Source of the DNA: Guyanagaster necrorhizus | Taxonomy: Eukaryota > Basidiomycota > Agaricomycetes > Agaricales > Physalacriaceae | Direction: 5' to 3' | DNA: 64,000 bases | NCBI RefSeq assembly: GCF_019112545.1 | Contig: NW_025064888.1 | Coordinates: 703,383 to 767,382 of the forward strand | Part shown: positions 22,769 through 35,699 of the stretch, in pieces | How positions within the stretch are numbered: position 1 is the first letter of the stretch | Layout of the letters: every line of letters begins with the position of its first letter | Position numbers and translations under genes: made by a program | The notes under the pieces: generated by a model | What the model saw: only the letters and a program-made list of their open reading frames with translations | Told to the model about the DNA's origin: nothing | Database searches by the model: none

Positions 22769-25011
22769 TGATGTCGATACTTGTTACCTTCTTTCATCCC
22801 ATGTAACTATACCTATATACACAAACAGCATACGGACCGCAACCACATAATCATTTGAACCATAGCATGACATTCACATCATTCACTGACGCTAACAAAA
22901 TTTCTCATGTATTGGAGTTGGGATAATAAATTGTTTCTTACATAACGGTCAATCTTAGTGGTTTCGCGCAGAGCAATGGAAGTGTGGCGTTAGTCATTCA
23001 GCTCGGGGCATTTAGCATAACGCGTTACCGTGATGTTGTGGTAAAGGAAGACGTCTCTGTCGTTACGTGCTTTCAACCCAAGAACGAGGACTGCTGTGAA
23101 AAGCATCAAATGCTGAGAACAAAAAAAAAAAGGACTTGCTCGGTGTTCAGGACCTAATGTCATACTACAGTTCAATCGAATGTAACAGTCACGAAGCCTA
23201 GCAGGTCCCGCTTTGGTGGTGTTTCTTCTACATATCTATGCAAAGTGGTAGTAGGTATGATATGAGCATCAGCTCCGAATCATACAAGCTACAAGCGCTA
23301 AAATTCTTCATATCAGCACCCAACATGTCAGGGTGGATGATAGATAGTGTAGATATATCTTGAACTATCCTGTATGTTGAGATTTGGACTGTATCCAGAG
23401 TACATGCTTGTAAGACCTTTAGTCTTTGGGTTACAAACTCCTGAGGAGCTTCCCCATTGACTTCTCATATTTATACTAGACTACATCTTTTCTAGTAATT
23501 TCTACCTAATTCCTTCAATTTCCCTCAAATTCTTTCCTTACTCAGCATGCCGAATTGCTCGAACTCTCTCGCAGATTCCAACACTGTATGCGTTCATATT
23601 TTCTCAAGAAAAATAATGCGCTCTGGCACGAGCCTGCGTTGCGCCACGCTGGGTGCCTTGGTCGGGGTCCCGTCCGAAAAATTTAAGGTCTAGTTCCTAG
23701 ACTACTTGGGAAAGAAATCACCGAGCATTAAATAGACCTTACCATCAGACCTTTCTCAGAATGAGCAAAACACGCAGTCTCGTATATCCAACTCATTAAG
23801 AAAACGTGCCACCACATATTCGGAAGCAGGCAGCTTCTCAGGGTCTATCAACAACTGCCTTGGGCATTGGATTTATTTAATTCACAGAGGACACGCGTTA
23901 TTGGCGCGTTCAAGTCCGTTGACTAGCCTCTAGATGGAAAGCGTACCTGTGCTCTCGCATGTCAAACTATGGATGAATGTTGGACGGTGTTCCCCTTTAC
24001 ATACGGTAACGAGTTCCACGTCATAAAGCCGCTAGTGTTTCCCGCAGAAAAGGCAACTGGTCATCCGTTCGGTTTCTTTGGCTTTCGTAAACAAAAAAAT
24101 ACACAAAAAACGCGACCACGATCAACACGTTCCCCCGAACCCGCCTCGAAAGGATCTCATGGCGCTACTGGTCGTCAACAGTCAGGGTCAGACAGGGCTA
24201 TGCTGTATGGGATTTGATACCCACCGCTAGTTATGCAGTATGGCCCGACGTCAGTACACGCATCTAACATGTGTCCGCCAGTCGCAGCATATAATGGTCG
24301 GCTCAGATGCTCCTGCTGGGTTGGTCTAGCTGCATCTGAATTTTCCATACTAACTTGGATGAAACGCCGAAATGCCGAAAAAGACGAATTTTCTCGCAAG
24401 AGCGCAAAACCCAGCGGTGAGGCAGTTAGATCATCATGATTTTCGCAATTTTTCGAAAGTGTGGCGCATCATTGACTCCTTTGGTTAGAACCCACGACAA
24501 AACCCAAGGCTTCGCAGGCCCCCAAAGCTCAGACAGAGCGCATGGTTCGTTCCGTGATTTTTCCAGATACTTCCGGCATCTGAACTTTTCGCAGACTGTT
24601 TGGCGACATGCAGACAGGCGTTCGGCTTCAAGGGCCCAGAGAGAGCCCAACGTCAAACCTCATACATTTGACTGGGATTCCCAAGCGGGAACAAAGTCGA
24701 CGTCCCTAGCACCTGCGATTGGTCAAACAAATGCCTCCCAGGAAGGTCCGTTGCTGTTTCTCAGCTTCGGTAAAAAAAACTCTGTTGATCTAGACGGTCT
24801 CGATTTAGGTATTAAAAGAGACAATGCTCAGTCTGACTATTTTCCATTGGTCAGATATGGACAGCAAGCTAGCCCTTTCCATCGTATACCAAGGTTCGTT
24901 GATTCGTTCGTTTATCGCAAGGACAGTATTTGATAATTTTTGTTCACTTGAAGATCCTCCCGTGGTGCATCTCACAGCTCACGTTCTGATATATCTGATA
25001 TATATTTTAAT
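22769..25011. other. 2.2-kb intergenic region
   Basis: No gene with family support was found on either strand. The longest open stretches (for example 24436-24933) have no coding-like composition that I can defend. There is an A-run at 23121-23131. The right part presumably holds the promoter of the ORF at 25012. Confidence 0.5.
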
Positions 25012-26100
25012 ATGATGTCGGACGGAATGGGTGACCTAGGCACGGTCATACCATCTCCATTGCCACATGCAAACCCGCCGTTGCAAAGACACCGTCGGAT
25101 CACATTACATGGAAACCTTCCATCATATCCTTCTTACGGCGGTCAGAACCTAGACACTGAACTATCTCATCACTCGCACTCGTTTGATTATTCACCGATC
25201 CCGCAAACAAGACAGTCAGTGCAAAGACAACGTCGTATCACATTACACGGAGGCTCTACTTTACCTTTCTCCTCCATCGACCCCAGCTTGCGTTCTCAGC
25301 CATATCATTACCTACCTAACAATGCAGACTCTGGCCATCTGCTAGCGCCCTCTGAGTCACCTTTTGAATTCTTTCCTTCAATACCCTCGTTCCAGTCATT
25401 CAGCCAAATTATGTACAGCTCGTCTGAGACTAGCCTTCCATCTGCGCCGTCAACGACGTCGTTTCCATCTGTCCCGCAAACCTCTGACGTTGACGTTTAT
25501 GACACCGCGCCTTATCCCTTAGGCTTTTACTCTTTACACGACCCTTTGTCTACCACGGAGATCCCCCAATTCTGTGGATCTACATCTCCGAACGAATCCA
25601 TGTCCAGTAGCAGTCCTTGGGGCATTCCAGCTGGGTCTCTCGGCATTCTGAGTAGCCACTCCTCTTCCTCCCTCGGAAACCCTTCGGAACATGCTACGGG
25701 GGAACTGCTAAATCAAACAGGTTACAGCGCTGAATGTGATCGGTTATCCTTACTCGGCCCATCTCGTCATGTCCATTCTCCAGGAATAAATCAAATGCGT
25801 CACGACATCTCACCTCACGTCGAATCGCCTTTCAGTAGCATCAGCTCTTATTCGACAGACAATCACACACCGTACCAACCACTATTGAACTCTGACCTAT
25901 CATCCATCCTCCAGACTGAGCCAACTCCCAATTACTCTTCACAGCTCGAAAATGCTCTGCAGCTGGAATTTAGTACGGCAACTCTGGACTTGTCGAGCGT
26001 CGACATGTCGGGGACTGAACCACTTGACCCAGAATTATTGTTGATGGACTTTTATGTGCCCCATGATACCGAAGAGCCTTTCCGTCCTAATCATCTCTAG
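25012..26100 (+). CDS. uncharacterised Ser/Pro-rich protein with a duplicated basic motif
   Basis: A single uninterrupted frame of 362 codons opens with two Met codons (25012 and 25015). I do not recognise the family. It is rich in Ser, Pro, His and Tyr, with no membrane segment or signal peptide. A short motif occurs twice near the N-terminus, as LQRHRRITLHGN (about residue 24) and VQRQRRITLHGG (about residue 70). The C-terminus is acidic and hydrophobic (DPELLLMDFYVP), as in some activation domains, but that is inference. Nearby noncoding DNA does not stay open this long, which supports translation. It could be a lineage-specific gene. Confidence 0.6.
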   Translation: MMSDGMGDLGTVIPSPLPHANPPLQRHRRITLHGNLPSYPSYGGQNLDTELSHHSHSFDYSPIPQTRQSVQRQRRITLHGGSTLPFSSIDPSLRSQPYHYLPNNADSGHLLAPSESPFEFFPSIPSFQSFSQIMYSSSETSLPSAPSTTSFPSVPQTSDVDVYDTAPYPLGFYSLHDPLSTTEIPQFCGSTSPNESMSSSSPWGIPAGSLGILSSHSSSSLGNPSEHATGELLNQTGYSAECDRLSLLGPSRHVHSPGINQMRHDISPHVESPFSSISSYSTDNHTPYQPLLNSDLSSILQTEPTPNYSSQLENALQLEFSTATLDLSSVDMSGTEPLDPELLLMDFYVPHDTEEPFRPNHL

Positions 26101-27136
26101 GATCTAAACTGGCTACTGTAGCCTATAGTATTTTTATTTCTTATATACCCCCAAGCCATAATCACGTACGTACTTCCCAGTATACAGTAGCCAAAATTTA
26201 TGGATCTGAACTCGACACTTTCGTGCCTAAATAAATATGGAGATGAGAACGTCTTCGTGTTGCGGACTGTTACCATAAGTATAGCAAGATCGGGTGTCGG
26301 GCTCCCGGTGATACAAATACTACCAAACTTCAACGTTCTCTTCCGCCCACCATGCCCGTTCCATGGGAAGCATTACTTCCGTTCGGTATGGGATATCATT
26401 TTTCAGATATCCTTTGCGGTACACTCATACCTCTCATATAGCCCTCACTACAGTCATGATCAGTGCGGCAGGCACACTGTTTTCAGCCTCCCAACGTTTC
26501 CAGAACCTCGGCAAAGTCAGTAGATATATAACTGCTACTGACGTCCTAAATGACGATGCTCAGTTCTTACGAATGTGTTTTAGCCTCCACGATACGGTAT
26601 TGATAGCTGGGATGAGATGATGATGAAACGGGACAAAGTCTTGACCGGCCATATCCGGGGTCAGTCGGTGAGTATCCCGTTTGGTTAAGAGGCTGCACAT
26701 CTGTCGTTAATTGGTATCCCCACCTAACAGGACAATCCTATATCCCCTTCAATAGATGATCTTCGACGGAACCTTGGTGTTTGACCGTTGTCACTTTCTA
26801 TCGTGACCGAGCAGAGAACTTGACACTCTTCGACTAGATGTCTCCGGCCGATGTCGATGGCTTGTTGCCTCCAACATATCTGATTATCTAGTCAATATAA
26901 TCGACAATTGAATTGTTTGCGGCCCTACAGCATCTGACCAGATTTTCTTGTTGCGTCACCGCGAACTGCATCAAGTTTACTTGACAAGATAACGGACTGG
27001 GAGTGTCTACGTCGCACACGTGCACCACAGGTTACTTCAGGCTCGTTCCAGTAAAATGGGTATAGCGCCTATTCTCATATCTGGCGCTAGCACGCGCAGG
27101 CTCTGTACCGTTGAGGCCTGCACGCGTATCTCTAGA
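26101..27136. other. intergenic
   Basis: One kilobase lies between the 3' ends of convergent genes. No supported gene, RNA or repeat is seen. Confidence 0.5.
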
Positions 27137-28849
27137 CTAGTTCCACATCATGTCATGCAGCCACCGCCGGACATCCTCTTTGGGGCCTATATTAGATGAT
27201 ACCAGGGCTTCTGGTGAGATAGATCCGTATTTCTGCCCTTTCAATGAGGCCACCATGCTTTCTATCTCCTGTGTCAACTCTTCGCTAATAGACGCCGCGG
27301 CGTTTGATATCCGGATAGAACTTTCCAGGATAACCCCGTGTTTCGCCTGAATTTCTGCTGCCTTCATTGATGGTGAAAACCTCATTTTCAGCGGGGTAAA
27401 GGTGACGTACCACATTGCCCCATTCAAACGCTTCGCTCTTTGTATAGGTGAATTCGGGCGTCTGTCCGTATGCCCATTCCCAGCTCTGGGTTGAGAACGT
27501 TCATCAAACCTTTAATAGTGCGCACTTCACTGAGAAACCTACCGATAACTCGGTAACACCCCTGTGAACATCATCTAGATCTACTAAGTTGGTATCTTCG
27601 TTTATGTGTTGCACCTATGATAGTATCAAGAAATGCTTGTTTGGTGTGAAGGAAGTAAACCCTGACCTCTTCGTTAACGTTATATGCACGGCAGAACTCG
27701 CTGATCGTTGCCTCACAAAAGTGCTCATGGCTTAAATTATCATCGTGTTGCCTGAGATTGCATACTGGTGATGGCACAGAGGCCACGCCTTTCGTGAGCA
27801 TAGAGTCCTAAAAATCTAGAATGAGTGGTTCGGCTATGAGACCGACAAAGCACCGTCGTAAGCGCGATGAAGATCGAGAGAAATTCTGAAGGTGCATGAT
27901 GGATATGCCTTACTGTACAAGACACTGCCGTTTTCCATGATGATGATCTGGATGTGATATCCAGCGCTACGAATAAGCACGCCTCACTGAGTGGCAAGCG
28001 ATATGCTCTCAGAGTCAAACATGACGCAAAGCAGTCATCGGACAGAGGTACGAACAGACCTAGTTCTGGCCCTTCTTCAACAGAAACCGTACCCACTTTT
28101 TTTGACCGTAAAAGCTCACCAAGCATCTCAAGATGAGTTGATATGAGCATAGTCCCATGATGATAAGCGCGGTTTTTCACGATTTTGTAGGCAGATCCCG
28201 AGATGTGCTTCAAACCAAGAACGAATAAGCAACTCGCTTATAACCCGGGGGGACGGCCGTGTACATATCTTTTTGTCCCCGATACAGATATCGTTCCTAT
28301 CATTGAGTTGAGCATCGATACCCAATGACCGGACTGCCCGTAAGATGATTTGTGCAGTTACTTTTCGGTCAAAAGAATGTCGGTGTAGATGGATGGAGTA
28401 ATTGGTGTTTCCCAGGTCCTGAAATCGCCTCTTCAGAAGAGAGTACAGCTGTAATAGTGATGATACGCACATGATAGACTGTACCGCCTCCGCTTCTTCG
28501 ACGCACAAATGGGACCGAAGGGGTCTCTCGCAACGCAGTCAGATTGATTTCCTTCCAAGGGTTTTGATTTCGCCCAATGATAACGCATGGCTTGTCGCGG
28601 TAGATAAAAAGGAGTGGATCTTCTGGTGCCCTGTGTCTAAAAAGCCTTTCGGTCCAATGTTTTACCACATTTGTCGCCAAAACAGAAGTGCGTGACAAAC
28701 CAGTCTTCGACGGAAAGATTGAAGTATGGATCTGTCGACTGAGAGACGTATATTGAGTGCTGCGGTATAGAGTGGGTAGACGAAAAGCGCCCAAAGCAGA
28801 CGCCAGAGCGTTTCGTGACACGTCGGACAATGCTTGAGGACAACATCAT
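27137..28849 (-). CDS. LIPT1: lipoate-protein ligase / lipoyltransferase, mitochondrial
   Basis: The start (28849) is followed by a basic, Ser-rich leader, MMLSSSIVRRVTKRS, suited to mitochondrial import. Exon 1 ends at 28701 in SVEDW, and exon 2 (from 28645) continues LFRHRAPEDPLLFIYRDKP. Ligase landmarks are VIIGRNQNPWKE and RRRSGGGTVYH, which continues into DLGNTNYS, the lipoate/ATP site. SGSAYKIVKNRAYHHGTMLI contains the catalytic-type Lys, and WAYGQTPEFTYT is also present. The product attaches lipoate to E2 subunits and glycine cleavage H protein. Introns 1 and 2 look canonical. The junction before SGSAYK has no good GT-AG solution that keeps frame, and the next intron would be about 300 nt. 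Exon borders in the middle are therefore uncertain. Confidence 0.85.
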
Positions 28850-31800
28850 GATACCAAACGTGCTGAATGTGTCGATGACCGTTCTCGGCATTTTCGGCCC
28901 GAGACAGTGTGTCGGACCGGTCTCCATCCTAGGGTAAGCAACAACTTTCACTGGCTTTAGTTACTACTTACGCTTAGCAGTCTACCTACTACATTAGATT
29001 GATCAAGTTATGACTGATGCTGCCTGCATCCCTTCCCTCCACTGACGGTAATTCTCTTTGGTCCATATGCTTACTTACTTTTACCAGCTGAAAAGAAAAA
29101 AGATCATAGCAACATCGTCACGGTGTTAAAATAACATTTAGTAACCGCTGCAAATGACGTCCGCATTGCTTCTGCTTGACCACCAAGCCTGAGGTCTGGA
29201 AAGTCACGACCTACATATCTAACGCAAGTCACGGACCTTGTCTTCACAGGTATTTGGGAATCTGTCGCAGCACTGTAGATGGGGAGGTGTGGTCATACAC
29301 CGATGTTCCTAAACTTTGAGCCACGCTCAAGATTTCTCTTAAACATTCTATCGATCTTGAAAGCGTACGATACAAATGCGTCGCCAGAGGTGGCTGGAGT
29401 GTTGTCCGTTGCAAGGTCTGAGCATTGACAGGGCCCAAGTCATGTCGAATTGGTCGAGAAACTCCGGGTGTACGTAACATTTCTTTAATTTACCCGGTCT
29501 CGAATTCTTGTATGAGTTCAGCAGGGACGGCGTATTTTAGAACCGCACTGTGGGCGTCGCAGTCAAGGGGCTTTGTAAGACTCATTAATTGAAGGATTTC
29601 GCAAGTCTTCTGATTACCCCACGATGGTGAGAGAATGATGAGTCAGTTCTTCTGGAATCGGTCGGGCTCCTCTAAGGATCCGCTTAGGATATGTAGTGAC
29701 GGTAAGGTTCGATTGTCCTTGTGAGTACATCAAGGTACTACTTACGTTCGCGTCGCGACAATGCAGGGGTACCTTTGTCCACGTGAGGGTGCATCTCGAA
29801 CGCGAATTCCGGCGTCTGTAGGGAGTGTGGGAGATTACACGAAAAGCTCTGTAGATCGAGTGCTACTTGTGCTAGCCTAGCTTTCTGTTATGGACGTGAA
29901 ATCTGGCAAAGCTAAAAGAAAACTTGCCGTATTCAGTATCGATGGTGAGCGACTCCTAGAATTTCGTACTGGCTTTGTGTACAAGTAAGCAACTGCTGTC
30001 AGGAAGAAGAGAGGGTCAGCGACAACCGCTCACAAAACGTGTTGTACGGAATTACCTACATCATTGGTTCAAGGACCCCTGTTTCAACACCAGGAAGGGT
30101 GGTAGGCGCTAAGAAGTGTTGTCCCAACACTGAAGTACTATAGGCGCAGAAAAGACGTCGGTCTATTGAAAGACGAAAGAACATAGAACCAGTGCTCAGA
30201 CAGGGCGTCATTCCCACTAATCACATCTGTAGAGGGGAAGAAGATACTAAGGATGTAGTCGGGCAAAAATAGCGTGTGTGCAGAATGACTGCGAATCAGC
30301 CGAGGACGTTGAAGATATTTGATGGTATATGGGAAGCCTGAGTTAAGAGCGTTCACTACTTGGGAGCTGCGAGCATTTCTCCAAAGATAACGGATCATCA
30401 CGATTATAAAGGCACAGTATGGCGCACCATTAGCCTAGCAATGGATCGGCGTGTCAGGCCAATTTTTCCCAACCATCTTGTATATGGCCCTTTGAACGCT
30501 TGATCGTTTCTCTATATTCTGGGGTCTGAAAAATAGTCTTAGCTACGTGAAACCAGTAAGCTGTAGGGGTCTTCGATAGAATCGAGTACGAAACACCGGC
30601 GGTCGATATCTTGAGACAATTGTTTAAGACTCACAATATCCATTCAACCCCTGATTGACGTGGCGGGCGGAGACTTGAAGTGGCGCATGTGCGTAGAAAT
30701 ATGACTGACTATGGCGGTCAAATGGAGATTCCGCAATCCACCAGCGGGGGCACTTTTGCTCAGAGCCGACGCTCGTTATGTGTGAGCAGACAGTCGAAGC
30801 TGTCACGTTAAAGGAGGATGAATAAGGCAAGGGCATTGACTTGGAGCGAATAAAATTAACTCGTTGCTGGCGGTTGTCGGACCATGATAGGCTATGTCGA
30901 GCGTCTACCTTTGGGTAGTGGCGCGCAACGACGCGCTCAATGGCCGAATCGTTTCGTTAACGTTGAAGACCTGTAGGCTATATGCTACAAAAATCATCAG
31001 TAGTCGGAACTGACTTGTCACGCGCGACGCTGACCATTCTAACACGCATATATAGCTGGGCAAAGATGGATCATCATCAAGGATGGAAAACGAAACTCCT
31101 ACATAAGTCTGTTAGGGCGGTTCCTCCGCGGCTTGCTTAGTAGGCATCTTATTTGGATCTGCAGAAAAGACGTCGTTAGTAGCATGAACGAAGTAGGGTG
31201 AAAAGGTGTGCAAACAGTTTTGGCAGATTCCGACACACTTCTAATTCTTGAAAGCCAAAAGAGAGCAACCTGTTTTTCCATCTCCTGTTGTTGCGGACTA
31301 CTGTCATAAAAAACGCTCTATGTTTGTCAACATATGATGTCCATGTCAACCTTCGCTGATATGATGGCCATTTTGAGAGATGAAAGATTTGGCCGTCATG
31401 GGATACTGGCATAAGTCTATCGCCCGGGTATTAGGAACTTTACAGCACCTGAGGTTTGGAATCGAGGTCATTGGGATTGATAAGAGACATTTTTCGGTAC
31501 TATATGTACTCAATCGAGACCTCAAGGCCGACCCATTACCTATATAGCAGCCACGAGATCATTTCCATGGACTCTCTGAGCAGGATCAAAATCTGAGCCC
31601 TGCGGTGGTGCACAGCCAAGAGACGGATCGCGTTCAATGCGCAAGCTCCAAGTCAGATGTCGCATTGATGTTGCAATACCGTGAATAACCAGTCTATGTT
31701 CAGAACGGAGACATATATCTGGGTGCGGGACTTCCCCCATTTTGCCAACGCCCATTGCCAGGTAAATATACGAATGTGCGAGGATCCACCGAGCGAGCCA

Positions 31801-32067
31801 ATGAGTATTTTAAGGACACATGTGCGCGGTGGGATTCGTTGTGAGACGGCCTGTGTTGAGGATCAAGGTTACGTCGACGGCACACGTTTCTGTCGCAGCA
31901 GATGCCATGGACCGATTAGGAAGGTTACAAAGCACGCACGCAAGATAGAAGTCTCACCTAACGTTCACTTGGTACTAATGCTGCCTATAAAACTTCCAGG
32001 AACGGGGGAAGCTGCCATTTTCTCACCCCGCTTTTTTGATTCCCTAACCCGTCTTCGTCGTCCACTC
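28850..32067. other. unassigned 3.2-kb region with coding-like fragments
   Basis: Several minus-strand stretches have protein-like composition but do not join into one frame. Examples are PHPDICLRSEHRLVIHG (near 31720), PRWWIAESPFDRHSQSYF (near 30700), FAFEMHPHVDKGTPALS (near 29800) and CEILQLMSLTKPLDCDAHS (near 29590). I cannot name the family. Stops and frame changes between pieces, together with possible short introns, suggest either one intron-rich gene or a decayed one. Confidence 0.35.
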
Positions 32068-33502
32068 ATGACCCAGCCAAGAGCCCTTCCAGGTAGGCAT
32101 TCCTCACAGAGTGTACTGGGTTCCAAATAACCTTGTGAACGTATCTGTAGAATGTTGGGGACACCGAGGAGTGAGCAGAGGGTCTGATAAGTGACAGGCA
32201 ACCCATTATTAATGCGACGTCCCAGGCTTCAGCAGCGTTCCCTGAAAATACACTCGCAAGCTTCGAAGCTGCCATCCGGGATGGGGCTGAAGGCATCGAG
32301 AGCGGTATTTCATGCCTTCGGGTTTCCGCGCTTTACGCCCCGTAACCATCGTCAGCAGACGTTCACGTATCGTTGGATAACGTCGTTATAATGTTCCATG
32401 ATCCGGGTAATCATTCAACCCCCTCGTCTCGGTCATAGCTGATGTATTACATCCAGAGCTACAGCGGACGACGAACTCGATAGGTAAAACTGCCGCTGTC
32501 CGTGCCGCCGTATAGAAACTTATTACGCCGCAGGCAAGATAAAAGAGCGTCGATGGTATGGTCAAGACGGAATGGAACATGTCCGGACAAAGAAGACACC
32601 CGTACAATCTATCCCCACCTTTGCAGAGACCGTGGCATTGCTTATGAAGGTCGGTGAATTCAGTTGTCGTATTCCTGGAGGTTAATCACTTCTCTACCCG
32701 CAGCCAGAGAATTCGCACGTCAAGTTCAATGTCGATGTGAAGCCTCAGAACGATCCCGAGCGATTGTTCAAGCTGATGAATGAAACTATCTCGTCTCAGC
32801 CTGACTGGGAGGTCAACCTAGCTCCAAGAATTCTCTTGGGACTTTGGCATCCGCGATTTTTGGGACATGCCAAGTCAATCCTGCCGTATTGCAGGCGATC
32901 GCACATCGGAGAGAGCTTGTATCTGTCTCGCACGTACTTCTGGGACGATTGTGAAGTCTTTTCGGTTAGATTTGGTGTGCTCACGTCGGCCGATGGTCAG
33001 AAGTGGGTCCTTTTCTTCTGTTAGTCGCCGTGGATCGCGGCTGATATGTCGATAGGTTCAGAGAAGAGTGCAAGATGGCGAACAAGAAGATCATGGTGTG
33101 GACCGTCAACAATCCCGAGCACATGATGGAGGTAGGTTATATATACCCTCCTTCAGCCACTTTATCTTAGCGCTGCGCTAACTGCACGCAGGCGGTCAGA
33201 TGGGGTGTAGCTTCGATCCTTACCGATGTGACTAAAACGTGGCTTGACCTCCGTGCTAGTCTGCAAGGTAAACGTGGCTAGGTTCGAGAGATTTCAATTA
33301 CTCACCCATATTCCATTTAGTGGATTATGATAAGATCGGAGCCCAGTATGGGCGTGGTTTCTTGTGGACGACCCCGTATTACTACACGCCCTTCCTCAAG
33401 TTCCTGGGATTTGCATCGCAGAAGAGATTAGAGGTGCTTGCGGGACCATTTGATCAGTTCCTGATGCCTACCGCTCCCACCGCTATCAAAGGGGCGGCGT
33501 AA
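32068..33502 (+). CDS. glycerophosphodiester phosphodiesterase (GDPD family, PGC1-like)
   Basis: Ten exons give 315 residues: 32068-32092, 32151-32170, 32226-32304, 32359-32406, 32457-32483, 32534-32649, 32704-33002, 33056-33131, 33192-33267 and 33321-33502. The TIM-barrel phosphodiesterase cleaves glycerophosphodiesters; the yeast relative Pgc1 degrades phosphatidylglycerol. Catalytic landmarks are CWGHRGA (active-site His and Arg), FPENTLASFEAAI with the metal-binding Glu, GIESDVHVS (Glu and Asp split by an intron), and IMFHDPEL with the second catalytic His. KFNVDVKPQ and IMVWTVNNPE follow. No signal peptide is seen, and the C-terminus (FDQFLMP) could associate with membranes. Nine introns of 50-60 nt interrupt the short first exons. 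Confidence 0.95.
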
Positions 33503-35699
33503 GGAGAATATACCAGATAGGTTTATATCGTAAACGTAGAGTTAGACGCGCACTTTCCCATATGGCGGTAGAGTGGTAGTGGATACAGAGGCCGTCATTA
33601 TTTTGTGGACTATTACTTGTATATGTATACAAATGACTCGTATGCTTCTATATTCCATAACGTTTTTTCTATTCGCAGAGATATGGAACAGGTAAGTTGC
33701 ATTACGACACGGACAAGGGTTATCACTTGATGATATGTGTTATATATAATGCATGGGCTATGAGTGGCTGTTATAAATCTGAAAGGACCCCAGGGACGTC
33801 GCGCAGATGGGTGCTTCAACGCACAACTGCGACAAAATGAGCCCGTTTGTAACTCGATAGGTCGTATAGAGCGAAGGAGGATCTTTTTGTGAGTGCAAGG
33901 AAGCGGGGATACAGACCCTGATACATAAAGATTGGGCATCTTCACGAACAAGGAGATGCCATGATCATAACAGAGCAGAGTAATCCTACGCGCCGCCAGA
34001 CTGAGTATAGTGATCACCAAGTATATGATGCTCTGTTCGCACGTCAAGAACAAGGTGCTCCCCAGGACTAATGGTTCCATACAAGCAGATTCCCTAGAGT
34101 GACAGGGTTCTATTCGAAAAAAAAAGAAACAGAATAACACGACTTACTACTGCCAGGGTCTCCAAAGTAGCTTCATACCACGGCCATAGTCCGTCCGAGC
34201 GCATAGCGAGTGTGACTGTTATTAAGGAAGGCAAATGCGGACGTGAGGATTGTGGTATATTGACATCTGGTCGGCCACGATATGGGACGTTCGCACTCCT
34301 TTTGTTCAGACCCACACCCCGCATCTGCTCTGTTTCCAGCACATTCAGTGTATCTGCATTAGCCTCGCCCTGGCGCTGCTCAGAGCGAAACCTACAAGGA
34401 AGCAGCAAGGCTTTCCTTCCAAGAAATGTCTTCCTCTCGAAACGGAATTGAAACGTCGCCCGCAACAGCAATCCAGCCTAGCATGGTCAGCAGAAGAGTA
34501 ACCACGAGTACTCGCATCGGATCGTCACCATCGTTATCGAGCCTACAAGCCAGGTCTGCCAAAATGCGGGGGAAAGCTGTCGAAACAGACTTGAGGGAAG
34601 ACCGATCCCAAAAACGCACATGGCAACTGTACGGAGCGGTGAGGAGAAAAAGGTTTCGATGAACTCGATTGAACTGGCGCCTGTTTTCGTGTTTTCGTCG
34701 AGCATTTCAAATGAGAAAGGAATCTCGCGGCTCATTGACTAAAGCCAAGACAGAGCTGAAATGCTCGCTTCAGCCGAGAGCCCTGCAGATTCGGCACCCG
34801 GGATTGGGCATCTTTTGGGAGCCGACTGAGCGTTGAAATCCTTGGACGCGTATCACAGACATGGACGCGACAAGGAGGGCTGTACGTAGCCGTTTACCAC
34901 CATGCATCATGGTCTTGTGACTTGTAGGAAATAATCGAAAAATCAAAGCGAGGTGAGTGCAAGCGGTTTAACTAGCACTCAGCCCTTGATGACAGTGATA
35001 TCAATCATTCTGAGTTAATTGCCGATAAGACCATATGAGTATGAGAGGGCCGACATGTATTCGTAACATTCGACGATTCTACTGCCGAGTCTTCGAAAAG
35101 ATGACTACCCGGGTCCGCTGAGTGGCGCCCTTCTGCGTAGAATCTGCTACGTGGTTGATTATCTTAAATGAAAGGTACAAGATTAGCATCAGCTGTCACG
35201 GTAGAAGCCATATAGCAGTGGTTCAATAGTTTACATGGGAAAATGTCCATCCTACAAAGGCTTTCTCTTAGAATGAAGCCTCACGGGAATTTCTCGTAGG
35301 TTCGCTTACCAGTCGATAACACTGACAGATAAGGACCGTCTCAGGTCTTGTGATCATCGCAGTTCTGGATGAACTTTTGCATGAATGATAAGCCTATCTG
35401 TACCCTTCCTTTTCAGTGACACCCGACTCGAGAAAACATATTAGCATACCGTAGGAGGGACATCCGGCAGTCTTCGGGGTCTTGCTTTATAATTCCCCAA
35501 ATATAATTTAGCAAGAAATAAATATTTAGATAACTATTGAATAAGGAACACATCAGTGAAACCATGTGCACGCTTTTCCTCTTATTCCGTGAGCCAATAA
35601 CTGGCCTTCGCCAGTGCGGCTGCGTTCTGACTCGATACCGTGTTCAGGCGTAGAAACGCACCTCTTCTTTTGTATATTTGACGGCATTCATCCTTTAAA
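33503..35699. other. 2.2-kb intergenic region
   Basis: No family-supported gene is present. One weak candidate for a short secreted protein lies at 34392-34517 on the minus strand and is listed separately. The remainder shows no repeat or RNA that I can support. Confidence 0.45.
34392..34517 (-). CDS. candidate first exon of a small secreted protein
   Basis: From an ATG at 34517 the reading MRVLVVTLLLTMLGWIAVAG has the basic start, hydrophobic core and small residues of a signal peptide. It is followed by DVSIPFREEDISWKE. A GTAGGT donor follows shortly after, and an open stretch (about 34390-34100) could be the next exon. No family was recognised, and the 3' part is not resolved. It may be spurious. 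Confidence 0.3.
   Translation of the reverse strand: MRVLVVTLLLTMLGWIAVAGDVSIPFREEDISWKESLAASL

Noticed and set aside
24436..24933. 165-codon open frame upstream of the orphan gene
   Set aside because: Composition is not protein-like, and minus-strand frames overlap it at similar lengths; no motif recognised.
29892..30110. Plus-strand reading MDVKSGKAKRKLAVFSIDG with a possible intron
   Set aside because: It weakly recalls a patatin-type start (LSLDGGG), but the Gly-rich loop and the rest of the domain are absent.
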